Origin: Microbacterium sufflavum
GTDB lineage: Bacteria; Actinomycetota; Actinomycetes; Actinomycetales; Microbacteriaceae
NCBI RefSeq assembly: GCF_023091155.1
Contig: NZ_JAHWXK010000002.1
Coordinates: 124,001-188,000, forward strand
Length of the DNA: 64,000 nucleotides
Direction: 5' to 3'
This document shows, one piece after another, positions 17,664 to 25,253 of this stretch. Below the pieces are notes generated by a model that searched no databases, was not told the origin of the DNA, and was given only the letters and a program-made list of their open reading frames with translations. A program made the translations under genes and the position numbers. How positions within the stretch are numbered: the stretch's first letter is position 1; each line of letters starts with the position of its first letter.

Positions 17664-18196
17664 CCGCGACGCCGCAACCGTGGCGCACGGTCGCGCGGGA
17701 GACCGTTATCGCCGACCGATGGATCCATCTGCGTGCGGACGACTGCGTCGATGCCCAGCGACGCCGGATCGCCCCCTATTACGTGCTGGAGTACGGCGAC
17801 TGGGTCTCCGTGCTCGCCGTGGACACCGAGGGATGCGCCATCCTCGCTGAGGAGTATCGGCACGGCGCGGGCGTGGTCGCCCTCGGGACAGTCGGGGGCG
17901 CTGCCGAGAGCGGGGAGGAGCCCCGCGCGGCGGCCGTCCGCGAACTGCGTGAGGAGACCGGCCATGAGGCGACGGAACTCCACGAACTCGGAGCAACCTG
18001 GGCCAACTTCGGCAGTCACACCAACCGTGTGCACCACTACCTGGCTCTCGGCTGCACCCGTGTGGGGGAGCCGTCGCTCGACGACACCGAGATGATCGCG
18101 CTGCAGCGGGTCCCGCTCGACGAGGCCGGCACCCGGCTCACGCAGAGCTACCACCTGCTCACCTGGTACAAGGCGCAGGAGCTACTGCGGTCCTGA
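17660..18196 (+). CDS. NUDIX hydrolase
   Basis: The 178-aa protein has a perfect Nudix box, G-x5-E-x7-REUxEExGU, read as [20 protein letters not shown] followed by TG at about residues 75-97. Early strands read [19 protein letters not shown], as in ADP-ribose pyrophosphatases. The substrate cannot be assigned. GTG 17660 overlaps the clpX stop as GTGA, so it is coupled to clpX. Confidence 0.88.
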   Translation: MTATPQPWRTVARETVIADRWIHLRADDCVDAQRRRIAPYYVLEYGDWVSVLAVDTEGCAILAEEYRHGAGVVALGTVGGAAESGEEPRAAAVRELREETGHEATELHELGATWANFGSHTNRVHHYLALGCTRVGEPSLDDTEMIALQRVPLDEAGTRLTQSYHLLTWYKAQELLRS

Positions 18197-18233
18197 CGGG
18201 TCGCGGCGACGGGCGGAACGCGACGCCGCGCGC

Positions 18234-18250
18234 GACCGCGGACCGCGGTC
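18234..18250. terminator. Possible bidirectional terminator between convergent genes
   Basis: GACCGCG (18234-18240) and CGCGGTC (18244-18250) form a 7-bp stem with a 3-nt loop in the 52-nt gap between the NUDIX gene and the convergent GyrI-like gene. It is short and has no T-tract. Confidence 0.4.
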
Positions 18251-18746
18251 AACCGACCGGCATGATGAGGTCGGTGCGCAGGTCCTCCGGCGCCGTGTCC
18301 GGGTCGGAGACGTACACCTCGATCCAGACGCCGCGCGGATGGAGGCCCGCCTCCGCCGCCCGTGCGACCAGAGCCGCCCATCCGGCCCCGAGACCGTCGT
18401 AGGAGCCGAGGACGGTGGTCGCCACCGCGGATCCGGACGGAAGCGTGGATGCGACGATGGCGGTGCCGTCACCGGTGGCGAGGGGGTCGGACGGCGAGGC
18501 CTGCACGGGGAACCCGAGCTCGAGATCGAACACGCCCATCGGGTCGCCGTGGTAGATCGCCAGTGCCGGACCGGCGGGAAGCAGCGTGCCGGCGGCGAAC
18601 GCGTCGCCGATGGCACGATACCCGGAGTCGAAGGCGTCACGGAGATCGGCGAGACGGAGCGCCTCGTGGCGGATGACCGCGAGCGGGACGGGGTCGAGGT
18701 CGAGCCGGTCGGCAGGGCCGAACGGGGCGTCGGAGAAGGCGTTCAT
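18249..18746 (-). CDS. GyrI-like small-molecule-binding domain protein
   Basis: The 165-aa protein resembles the GyrI/SOUL/BmrR effector-binding fold: LAVIRHEAL near the N-terminus, PALAIYHG at about residue 70, ATTVLGSYDGLGAGWAALVARAAEAGL, and near the C-terminus WIEVYVSDP and TDLIMPVG. Proteins of this fold bind hydrophobic drugs or act as regulator ligand domains. It has no HTH, so it is a stand-alone form. ATG 18746 is chosen over a longer frame because the latter would overlap the upstream M3 peptidase gene. No clear ribosome-binding site is seen. Confidence 0.78.
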   Translation of the reverse strand: MNAFSDAPFGPADRLDLDPVPLAVIRHEALRLADLRDAFDSGYRAIGDAFAAGTLLPAGPALAIYHGDPMGVFDLELGFPVQASPSDPLATGDGTAIVASTLPSGSAVATTVLGSYDGLGAGWAALVARAAEAGLHPRGVWIEVYVSDPDTAPEDLRTDLIMPVG

Positions 18747-18765
18747 GTGCTCAGGGTGCCACGGG

Positions 18766-20817
18766 TCAGCCGTCGAGTCCACGGCGCTTCAGGAGGGGCG
18801 CGATCTCGGCGTCGCGGCCGCGGAAGTCGCGATACGCCTCCAGGGGGTCCTTCGACCCGCCGACCCCGAGCAGACGCTCCCGGAAGCGGTCGCCGTTCTC
18901 GCGGGTGAGGCCCCCGTTCTCCCGGAACCACTCGACCGTGTCGGCGTCGAGCACCTCGCTCCAGATGTACGAGTAGTACCCCGCGCTGTAACCGCCGGAG
19001 AACACGTGCGCGAAGTACGTCGACGAATACCGCGTCGGCACGGCGGGGTCGTCGAGCCCGATGTCTGCCAGTGCCGCGGCCTCGAACGCCGCGACGTCGT
19101 CCACGTCGTCGTCGACGGAGAGCCGATGCCAGGCCTGGTCGAGCCAGGCGGCGGCCAGATACTCGCTCGTCGCGTGTCCCTGATCGAAGGTCTCGGTCGC
19201 CCGGAGGCGGTCGACGATCGCGGGGTCGAGCGGCTCTCCCGTCTCGTGGTGGCGGGCGTAGTTGTCCAGGACCTCGGGCCAGAGGATCCACATCTCGTTG
19301 ACCTGACTCGGGAACTCGACGACGTCGCGGAACACGTTGGTGCCGGCGAAATGGGGGTACGTCACCGTCGCGAACAGACCGTGCAGGGCGTGCCCGAACT
19401 CGTGGAACAGCGTCGTCACCTCATCGAGCGTCAGCAGCGTGGGCTCTCCCTCTCCGGGCTGGGGGACGTTGAGGTTGTTGACCACGACGGGCGCGCTGCC
19501 GCGGAGTCGTGACTGGCTGACGATCGCGTTCATCCAGGCGCCGCCGCGCTTGGAGTCGCGGGTGTAGAGGTCGAGCACGTAGAGGCCGAGCGGGGAACCG
19601 TCGGCGTTACGCACCTCGAACACCCGGGCCCCGGGGTGGTAGGCGACCAGGTCGTCGCGCTCGCGGAAGGTGACTCCGTACAGCCGGGTCGCCGCGAAGA
19701 ACACGCCGTCCTGCAGCACGCGCTCCGCCTCGAACCAGGGGCGCAGCGCAGCCGTGTCGATGTCGTAGCGGGCCGTACGCACCTTCTCGGTGTAGAACGC
19801 CCAGTCGTGCGCCTCGACCGGGAAGGGAGCGGGCTCCGACTCGTCGACCAGCGCCTGGAGCGCCGCGCGCTCGGCGCGCGCGTTGCGGGCCGACGGAGCA
19901 GCCAGCCGGCGCAGCATCCGTTCGACCGCCTCGGGAGAGCCCGCCGTCTCGTCGGCTGTGACGTATGCGGCGTGCGAGGGGTGCCCGAGAAGCGCGGCGC
20001 GCTCGGCCCGCAGACGCACGATCTCGCGCAGGACCGGACGGTTGTCGTTCGCGTTGTCGCGCGAGCCCCGGGCGCGCGACGCGGCCAGGACGCGCCGCCG
20101 GGACTCCCGGACGCGGAGGCGGGCCAGGGCGGGATGGCCGGTGAACAGCGGCAGGGTGAGGAGGTACCGGCCGTCGAGCCCGCGGTCGGCGGCGGCGCGG
20201 GCGGCCGCGGAGAGCTCGCCCTGGCTGAGGCCGTCGAGTTCGGCCGCGGAGTCGAACACCACGGCGAGGTCGTTCGTGTCGCTCAGCAGGTTGCGCTCGA
20301 AGGTGTTGGTGAGGACGGACAGGCGCTGGTTGAGGGTCGTGAGCTCCGCCTTGGCCGCGTCGTCGAGGCCCGCGCCCGCGTGCGTCATCTCGCGGTGGTA
20401 CCGCTCCACGAGGTAGCGCTGCTCGGGGTCGAGGGACAGAGCGTCGCGCTGCTCGTGCACGCGTTCGACGCGCCAGAAGAGCGCCGCGTCGAGGGTGATC
20501 GCGTCCTGGTGGGCGGCCATGAGCGGCGCGAGCTGCTCGTCGATCTCCTGGATCTCCGGTGTCGCGTCGGCCGAGCTGACCGTGTAGAACGTGTGCGCCA
20601 CGCGGTCGAGCAGCTCCCCGGACCGCTCGAGCGCCTCGATCGTGTTCTCGAACGTGGGCATCGATCGCACCCGCGTGATGTTCGCGACCTCGGCGAGCTG
20701 CGCCGCGAACCCGGCCTGGAACGCCGGGAGGTAGTGCTCGGCGCGGATCGCCCGGTAGTCCGGCAGTCCGAAGGGAAGGGACGACGGCTGGAGGAGCGGG
20801 TTCGTGGCGTCGGTCAT
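18766..20817 (-). CDS. M3 family zinc metallopeptidase (oligopeptidase A / dipeptidyl carboxypeptidase type)
   Basis: This is a cytoplasmic thimet-type oligopeptidase that trims short peptides. The 683-aa protein is of the normal size for OpdA/Dcp. The zinc motif HEFGHALHG lies at about residues 462-470 in TLFHEFGHALHGL, and the third ligand Glu follows in FPSQVNEMW. The C-terminal YSSTYFAHVFSGGYSAGYYSY segment is a family mark. No signal peptide is present. The GyrI-like gene begins 19 nt downstream and may be in the same transcript. Confidence 0.95.
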   Translation of the reverse strand: MTDATNPLLQPSSLPFGLPDYRAIRAEHYLPAFQAGFAAQLAEVANITRVRSMPTFENTIEALERSGELLDRVAHTFYTVSSADATPEIQEIDEQLAPLMAAHQDAITLDAALFWRVERVHEQRDALSLDPEQRYLVERYHREMTHAGAGLDDAAKAELTTLNQRLSVLTNTFERNLLSDTNDLAVVFDSAAELDGLSQGELSAAARAAADRGLDGRYLLTLPLFTGHPALARLRVRESRRRVLAASRARGSRDNANDNRPVLREIVRLRAERAALLGHPSHAAYVTADETAGSPEAVERMLRRLAAPSARNARAERAALQALVDESEPAPFPVEAHDWAFYTEKVRTARYDIDTAALRPWFEAERVLQDGVFFAATRLYGVTFRERDDLVAYHPGARVFEVRNADGSPLGLYVLDLYTRDSKRGGAWMNAIVSQSRLRGSAPVVVNNLNVPQPGEGEPTLLTLDEVTTLFHEFGHALHGLFATVTYPHFAGTNVFRDVVEFPSQVNEMWILWPEVLDNYARHHETGEPLDPAIVDRLRATETFDQGHATSEYLAAAWLDQAWHRLSVDDDVDDVAAFEAAALADIGLDDPAVPTRYSSTYFAHVFSGGYSAGYYSYIWSEVLDADTVEWFRENGGLTRENGDRFRERLLGVGGSKDPLEAYRDFRGRDAEIAPLLKRRGLDG

Positions 20818-20826
20818 TCCCCGAGC

Positions 20827-21765
20827 CTAACGACCCGTGCCGAGCGCATCGTCGGCCTCGGTGCGCAGCCCGACCATCACGGCGCGCAGCGCGTCGACGA
20901 CCACGCGGACGGACCGCCGGCGCAGGTTCTCCGGCCGCGCCAGGACGTCGATCATGCGGTGCGTGCTCACGCCACGCAGCGGGATGCGCACGATGTCCCG
21001 GTCGTCGACGCTGCGCGACGTGAAGCGCGGCAGCATGCCGAGCACCCCGCCCGCGGCGACGACGGCGGACACGGCGCCGTAGTCGTTGATGCGGTGGAGC
21101 ACGTCGACCGGGCGCCCCGCGACGGCCGACACGGCGCGCAGCACGTCGTCGGGGGAGTAGCCGGTGCGGCTGGTCACCCAGCGCTCTGCCGCCACGTCGG
21201 CGGGCTTCAGGCTCGACCGCGTGGCGAGGGGATGATCGGCGGCGACCGCCACGTCGAGCGGCTCGCGCACGAGCGTGACACTGCGCACACCCGCCGTTGG
21301 CCACGGATCGGAGTGCTCCATGCGATGCGCGAGCACCAGGTCGTACCGGGAGGTGAGGGCGGGGAACTCGCTCTGGGCGACATCTTCGTCGGTGAGCTGC
21401 ACGGTGGGCGCGGCATCCAGCGCGGACAGCTCACGCAGCAGCGGCCCGAACAGCGCCTGCCCGACGCTGTGGAAGCCGCTGAGGCTCACCACGCCCGTCG
21501 CCGCCTCCTCGAAGTCGTCGAGGGCGTGCCTCGCGGCGGCCATCGCGTCGATCGCCTCGGTGCCCGCCGCGGCCAGGACCTCTCCGGCCGCAGTGAGCAC
21601 GAGCGAGCGTCCGTCGCGACGGGTGAGCGGTGTGGGGAACGCCCGCTGGAGAGCGGCGAGCTGCTGCGACACCGCGGACGGCGTGACGCGCAGGGCCTCG
21701 GCGACCGCGGTCACACTCCCGAGGGCGCCGAGCTCGCGGAGGATCTGCAACTGGTGGAGCTCCAT
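20827..21765 (-). CDS. LysR-family transcriptional regulator
   Basis: The 312-aa protein has an N-terminal winged HTH (LRELGALGSVTAVAEALRVTPSAVSQQL in outline, residues 9-36) and a two-lobed periplasmic-binding-protein-like effector domain. It is divergently placed from tdh-kbl with 82 nt between the start codons, so it is the natural candidate to regulate them, but the effector is not known. A TAAACT -10 (21777-21772 on the minus strand) is 6 nt before the ATG, which predicts a leaderless mRNA. Confidence 0.9.
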   Translation of the reverse strand: MELHQLQILRELGALGSVTAVAEALRVTPSAVSQQLAALQRAFPTPLTRRDGRSLVLTAAGEVLAAAGTEAIDAMAAARHALDDFEEAATGVVSLSGFHSVGQALFGPLLRELSALDAAPTVQLTDEDVAQSEFPALTSRYDLVLAHRMEHSDPWPTAGVRSVTLVREPLDVAVAADHPLATRSSLKPADVAAERWVTSRTGYSPDDVLRAVSAVAGRPVDVLHRINDYGAVSAVVAAGGVLGMLPRFTSRSVDDRDIVRIPLRGVSTHRMIDVLARPENLRRRSVRVVVDALRAVMVGLRTEADDALGTGR

Positions 21766-21847
21766 CGCGATAGTTTAGCCAGCACTACAGGGACGATGCA
21801 GGATCTGCCGATTGTTCTACAGCGATGGATGCGCTGAGATCGAAGAC
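21766..21847. promoter_or_regulatory. Divergent promoter region between the LysR gene and tdh
   Basis: The 82-nt gap holds the minus-strand -10 TAAACT (positions 21777-21772) for the LysR gene, placing its transcription start at about its ATG. A LysR-type binding site is expected here, but I cannot point to a convincing T-N11-A dyad. Confidence 0.45.
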
Positions 21848-22891
21848 ATGAAGGCTTTGTTCAAGGAGGAGCCGGGCGCCGGACTCACCCTCGTCGACCG
21901 CCCCGAACCGACGGCCGGACCGGGAGACGTGGTCATCCGCGTGCTGCGGACGGGCATCTGCGGCACCGACCTGCACATCCACCGCTGGGACGACTGGGCG
22001 GCCTCCGCCATCTCGACCCCGCTCATCCCCGGGCACGAGTTCTACGGGGAGGTCGTGGAGGTCGGGCCCCTGGTGCACGACATCGTCGTCGGGGACCGCG
22101 TCTCCGGCGAGGGGCACATCGTGTGCGGCACCTGTCGGAACTGTCGCGCGGGGCGCCGGCAGATGTGCATCCGCACGATCGGTCTCGGGCTGCAGCGCGA
22201 CGGGGCGTTCGCGGAGTACCTCTCGCTGCCTGCCGCGAACGTCTGGGTGCACCACGCCGACGTGACCCCGGAACTCGGGGCCGTCTTCGACCCCCTCGGC
22301 AACGCCGTGCACACGGCCCTGACGTATCCGCTGGTCGGTGAGGACGTGCTGGTGACCGGGTGCGGCCCGATCGGCCTCATGGCGATCGCGGTGGCGCGGC
22401 ACGCCGGTGCGCGTTTCATCGCCGCGACCGATGTGAGCGCACCGCGGTTGGAGATGGCGCGGCGCATGGGCGCGGACGAGGTGGTCGACGTGTCGCAGCG
22501 CGACGTGCGCGACGCCCAGCGCGTGCTCGGCATGCGCGAGGGCTTCGACATCGGCTTCGAGATGAGCGGCGCGGCGTCGGCCCTCCCGGCCATGATCGAC
22601 AACATGAACCACGGCGGACGGATCGCGATGCTCGGGCTGCCGAGCGCCGGCTTCGAGATCGACTGGGGCAAGCTCGTCACGCACATGCTCACGATCAAGG
22701 GCATCTACGGCCGCGAGATGTTCGAGACGTGGAACGCCATGGGCGCGATGCTGCAGACCAGCGCCGCGCTGCGCGAGGCGATCGGCCGCGTGATCGCCGA
22801 CGTCGTGCCGGCGCGCGAGTGGGAGCGCGGCTTCGCGGCCGCGGAATCGGCGGGAACGGGCAAGATCATCCTCGACTGGACGGAGCTGTGA
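21848..22891 (+). CDS. tdh: L-threonine 3-dehydrogenase
   Basis: This is a zinc and NAD-dependent medium-chain dehydrogenase that oxidises threonine to 2-amino-3-ketobutyrate. The 347-aa protein has catalytic-zinc Cys38 in [22 protein letters not shown], the structural zinc cysteines in [15 protein letters not shown], the Rossmann motif [11 protein letters not shown], and the late [12 protein letters not shown] segment that distinguishes Tdh from other alcohol dehydrogenases. ATG 21848 gives the family N-terminus MKALFKE. It overlaps kbl (TGATG), which uses its product. Confidence 0.95.
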   Translation: MKALFKEEPGAGLTLVDRPEPTAGPGDVVIRVLRTGICGTDLHIHRWDDWAASAISTPLIPGHEFYGEVVEVGPLVHDIVVGDRVSGEGHIVCGTCRNCRAGRRQMCIRTIGLGLQRDGAFAEYLSLPAANVWVHHADVTPELGAVFDPLGNAVHTALTYPLVGEDVLVTGCGPIGLMAIAVARHAGARFIAATDVSAPRLEMARRMGADEVVDVSQRDVRDAQRVLGMREGFDIGFEMSGAASALPAMIDNMNHGGRIAMLGLPSAGFEIDWGKLVTHMLTIKGIYGREMFETWNAMGAMLQTSAALREAIGRVIADVVPAREWERGFAAAESAGTGKIILDWTEL

Positions 22892-24069
22892 TGTACGGAG
22901 ACTTCAAGACCCATGTGGCGGCGGAGCTCGCCGGGATCGAGGAGGCCGGGCTCACCAAGCGCGAGCGCGGCATCCGCGGACCGCAGAGCGCGGAGATCAC
23001 GGCCGACGGGACGCCCGTGCTGAACTTCTGCGCCAACAACTACCTCGGCCTCGCGGACGACCCCCGGATCCTCGCGTCGGCCACCGCCGCGCTGCAGGAG
23101 TGGGGATACGGGCTCGCGAGCGTCCGCTTCATCTGCGGCACCCAGGAGCAGCATCTGGAGCTGGAGCGGCGCCTGGCGGACTTCCTCGGGACGGACGACG
23201 CGATCCTCTACTCGTCGTGCTTCGACGCGAACGGCGGGGTGTTCGAGACGCTCTTCTCGGCGGAGGACGCGATCATCTCGGACGAGCTCAACCACGCGTC
23301 GATCATCGACGGGATCCGGCTCTCCAAGGCGCGGCGCCTGCGCTACCGCAACCGCGACATGGCCGACCTGGAGGAGCAGCTGCGGGCGGCGGCCGATGCC
23401 CGGTTCCGGGTGGTCGTGACCGACGGCGTGTTCTCGATGGACGGCTACATCGCGCCGCTGGCCGAGATCTGCGACCTCGCCGAGCGCTACGACGCGCTGG
23501 TGTTCGTGGACGATTCCCACGCCGTCGGGTTCGTGGGCGAGCACGGCCGCGGCACTCCGGAGCTGTGCGGGGTGTCGGACCGCGTCGACATCTACACCGG
23601 CACGTTCGGCAAGGCGCTCGGCGGCGCCTCGGGCGGGTACGTGGCCTCCCACGCCGACATCGTGGCACTGCTGCGACAGCGGTCGCGCCCCTACCTGTTC
23701 TCGAACACGCTGGCCCCCGCGATCGTGGCGGGAACCCTGACGGCGCTCGACCTCGTCGAGGGATCCGCCGAGCTGCGGGCGCGACTGCGCGAGAACGCGG
23801 CGCTGTTCCGGCGCCGGATGACCGAGGAGGGGTTCGAGCTGCTGCCGGGGGAGCACCCGATCGTCCCGGTGATGTTCGGCGATGCGGCGAAGACGGCGCG
23901 GATCGCCCAGGCCATGCAGGAGCGGGGCATCTACGTGACCGCGTTCAGCTTCCCCGTCGTCCCGCGCGGGCTCGCGCGCATCCGCGTGCAGCTGTCCGCC
24001 GCACACACGCCGGAGCAGGTGGAGGAGTGCGTCGCCGCGTTCGTGGCGGCGCGTGACGCGGTGGGCTGA
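22891..24069 (+). CDS. kbl: Glycine C-acetyltransferase (2-amino-3-ketobutyrate CoA ligase)
   Basis: This PLP enzyme splits 2-amino-3-ketobutyrate with CoA into glycine and acetyl-CoA and completes the Tdh route of threonine use. The 392-aa protein has [37 protein letters not shown], and the PLP-binding Lys241 in [14 protein letters not shown], all typical of the alpha-oxoamine synthase family and of Kbl in particular. The start overlaps the tdh stop. Confidence 0.96.
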   Translation: MYGDFKTHVAAELAGIEEAGLTKRERGIRGPQSAEITADGTPVLNFCANNYLGLADDPRILASATAALQEWGYGLASVRFICGTQEQHLELERRLADFLGTDDAILYSSCFDANGGVFETLFSAEDAIISDELNHASIIDGIRLSKARRLRYRNRDMADLEEQLRAAADARFRVVVTDGVFSMDGYIAPLAEICDLAERYDALVFVDDSHAVGFVGEHGRGTPELCGVSDRVDIYTGTFGKALGGASGGYVASHADIVALLRQRSRPYLFSNTLAPAIVAGTLTALDLVEGSAELRARLRENAALFRRRMTEEGFELLPGEHPIVPVMFGDAAKTARIAQAMQERGIYVTAFSFPVVPRGLARIRVQLSAAHTPEQVEECVAAFVAARDAVG

Positions 24070-24085
24070 CGGGAGCGGATCCGGA

Positions 24086-24131
24086 TGCAAAGAAACTCTT
24101 GCAAAGAATCGTTTGCAAGGGTATCTTTGCA
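24086..24131 (+). promoter_or_regulatory. Four-half-site dyad operator overlapping the promoter of the ArsR-type gene
   Basis: TGCAAA occurs at 24086-24091 and 24100-24105, and its reverse complement TTTGCA at 24112-24117 and 24126-24131. Both pairs are centred on 24108.5 with a 14-bp step. The element covers a promoter: -35 TTGCAA at 24099-24104, a 17-nt spacer, and -10 TATCTT at 24122-24127. The predicted transcription start is at or next to ATG 24135, so the mRNA is probably leaderless. Autorepression by the encoded protein is the simplest reading. Confidence 0.8.
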
Positions 24132-24134
24132 TTC

Positions 24135-24752
24135 ATGACCGAACAGACCCAGGTGCGAACGCTCGACGCCGGAGCGCTGAAGGCCCTCGCCCACCCGCTT
24201 CGCGTGAAGATCTTCGACCTGCTCGCCTCGCGCGGCCCCCAGACCGCGAGCTCCCTCGCCGCGCTCGTGGGGGAGACCTCGGGTTCCACGAGCTATCACC
24301 TGCGCGCCCTCGCCGCGCACGACCTCATCCGCGAGGTCGAGGGCCGCGGCACCGCTAGGGAGCGCTGGTGGGAGCGGCCGAAGGGGCGCATCGACGTGCC
24401 GGGCCCGGACGACATGACCTCGCCCGCGAACCGCGCCGCCGCGCAGATCGTGACCTCCGAGTTCTTCCGGCTGCGGCACGAGACGCTGATGTCGTACCTG
24501 AACCGACCGGCGTCCGAGGTTCCCGACGGGTGGGGTGACGTGGGCATCACGCTCACCACGCACCTCGACGTGACCCCCGCCCAGGCACTCGCCCTGCGCT
24601 CGGAGCTGGAGGCCGTCATCGAGTCGGCGATCGAGCGGTACCGCGGCCAGACCGGGCCGGACGTGCGGCGGGTGTCGGTGCGCGCCGAGCTGTTCGACCT
24701 GCCGACGCCGCCGTCCGCGGCGGGTGCGGCCGAGCCGGAGTCCGCATCATGA
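24135..24752 (+). CDS. ArsR/SmtB-type winged-helix transcriptional regulator
   Basis: The 205-aa protein has an N-terminal winged HTH (about residues 15-85: ALKALAHPLRVKIFDLLA, then GSTSYHLRALAAHDLIREVE) of the HTH_20 group, and a helical C-terminal part of about 100 residues. No clustered Cys or His metal site is seen, so metal sensing is unlikely and another signal is expected. The four-half-site palindrome upstream suggests a dimer pair binding cooperatively. The gene overlaps a small downstream gene by ATGA. Confidence 0.88.
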   Translation: MTEQTQVRTLDAGALKALAHPLRVKIFDLLASRGPQTASSLAALVGETSGSTSYHLRALAAHDLIREVEGRGTARERWWERPKGRIDVPGPDDMTSPANRAAAQIVTSEFFRLRHETLMSYLNRPASEVPDGWGDVGITLTTHLDVTPAQALALRSELEAVIESAIERYRGQTGPDVRRVSVRAELFDLPTPPSAAGAAEPESAS

Positions 24753-24967
24753 CCGCCGCCACGCTGCACCTCTCCGCCCCCACGCGCACGGAGCGGGGGC
24801 TGCTGCGCCTCGCCGACCGCCTCACCGGACTCGTCGAGCATCGCGTGGCCGAGCGCGCGCGGCGCCGCCAGCTCGCGCTCGACCTGCTGGCGGAGCAGCA
24901 GGCTCGCCGCCACGACCCGCGCGCCGTGGACCACCTGCTCGCCCAGCTCGGGGCGCCGCGCCGCTGA
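24749..24967 (+). CDS. Small arginine/alanine-rich hypothetical protein coupled to the ArsR-type regulator
   Basis: The 72-aa product has no recognised domain. It is rich in Arg, Ala and Leu with a helical pattern (RTERGLLRLADRLTGLVEHR) and no membrane segment. Its ATG overlaps the regulator's stop (ATGA), and a strong terminator follows, so it is the second gene of a two-gene operon. A role together with the regulator is a guess. Confidence 0.65.
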   Translation: MTAATLHLSAPTRTERGLLRLADRLTGLVEHRVAERARRRQLALDLLAEQQARRHDPRAVDHLLAQLGAPRR

Positions 24968-24985
24968 CGGCCCCTGCCACGGACG

Positions 24986-25022
24986 CGAGAGCCCCGGATC
25001 CGCAGAGGATCCGGGGCTCTCG
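24986..25022. terminator. Strong hairpin terminator between convergent genes
   Basis: A perfect 16-bp stem (24986-25001 with 25007-25022) has a 5-nt loop GCAGA. It separates the ArsR-type operon from the convergent valS operon and can serve both strands. Confidence 0.85.
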
Positions 25023-25037
25023 TCGCACGGGGGCCGC

Positions 25038-25253
25038 TCAGTCCTCGAACGGACGCGCCACCACCTCGCCGGACGCCGTCTGCACGACCTCCCAGCCCGC
25101 GTCGAGCTCGGCGAGCGCCCGGCCCTCCAGCCAGGTGAGCGTCCAGTGTCCGGTGAGCCCGCGGGCCTCGACCTCGGCGATCGCGGGGCGCAGCGCCTCC
25201 GGGACCGACGCGGGCGGCTGCGTGCCGGTGGCCCAGCGGGTGCCGAGCTGCAT
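25038..25253 (-). CDS. Small conserved hypothetical protein coupled to valS
   Basis: The 71-aa product begins MQLGTRWATG and contains WTLTWLEGRALAELD and WEVVQTASGEVVARPF. No membrane segment or known motif is seen. Its ATG overlaps the valS stop as ATGA, and the terminator at 24986-25022 follows, so it is the last gene of the valS transcript. The function is unknown. Confidence 0.75.
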   Translation of the reverse strand: MQLGTRWATGTQPPASVPEALRPAIAEVEARGLTGHWTLTWLEGRALAELDAGWEVVQTASGEVVARPFED

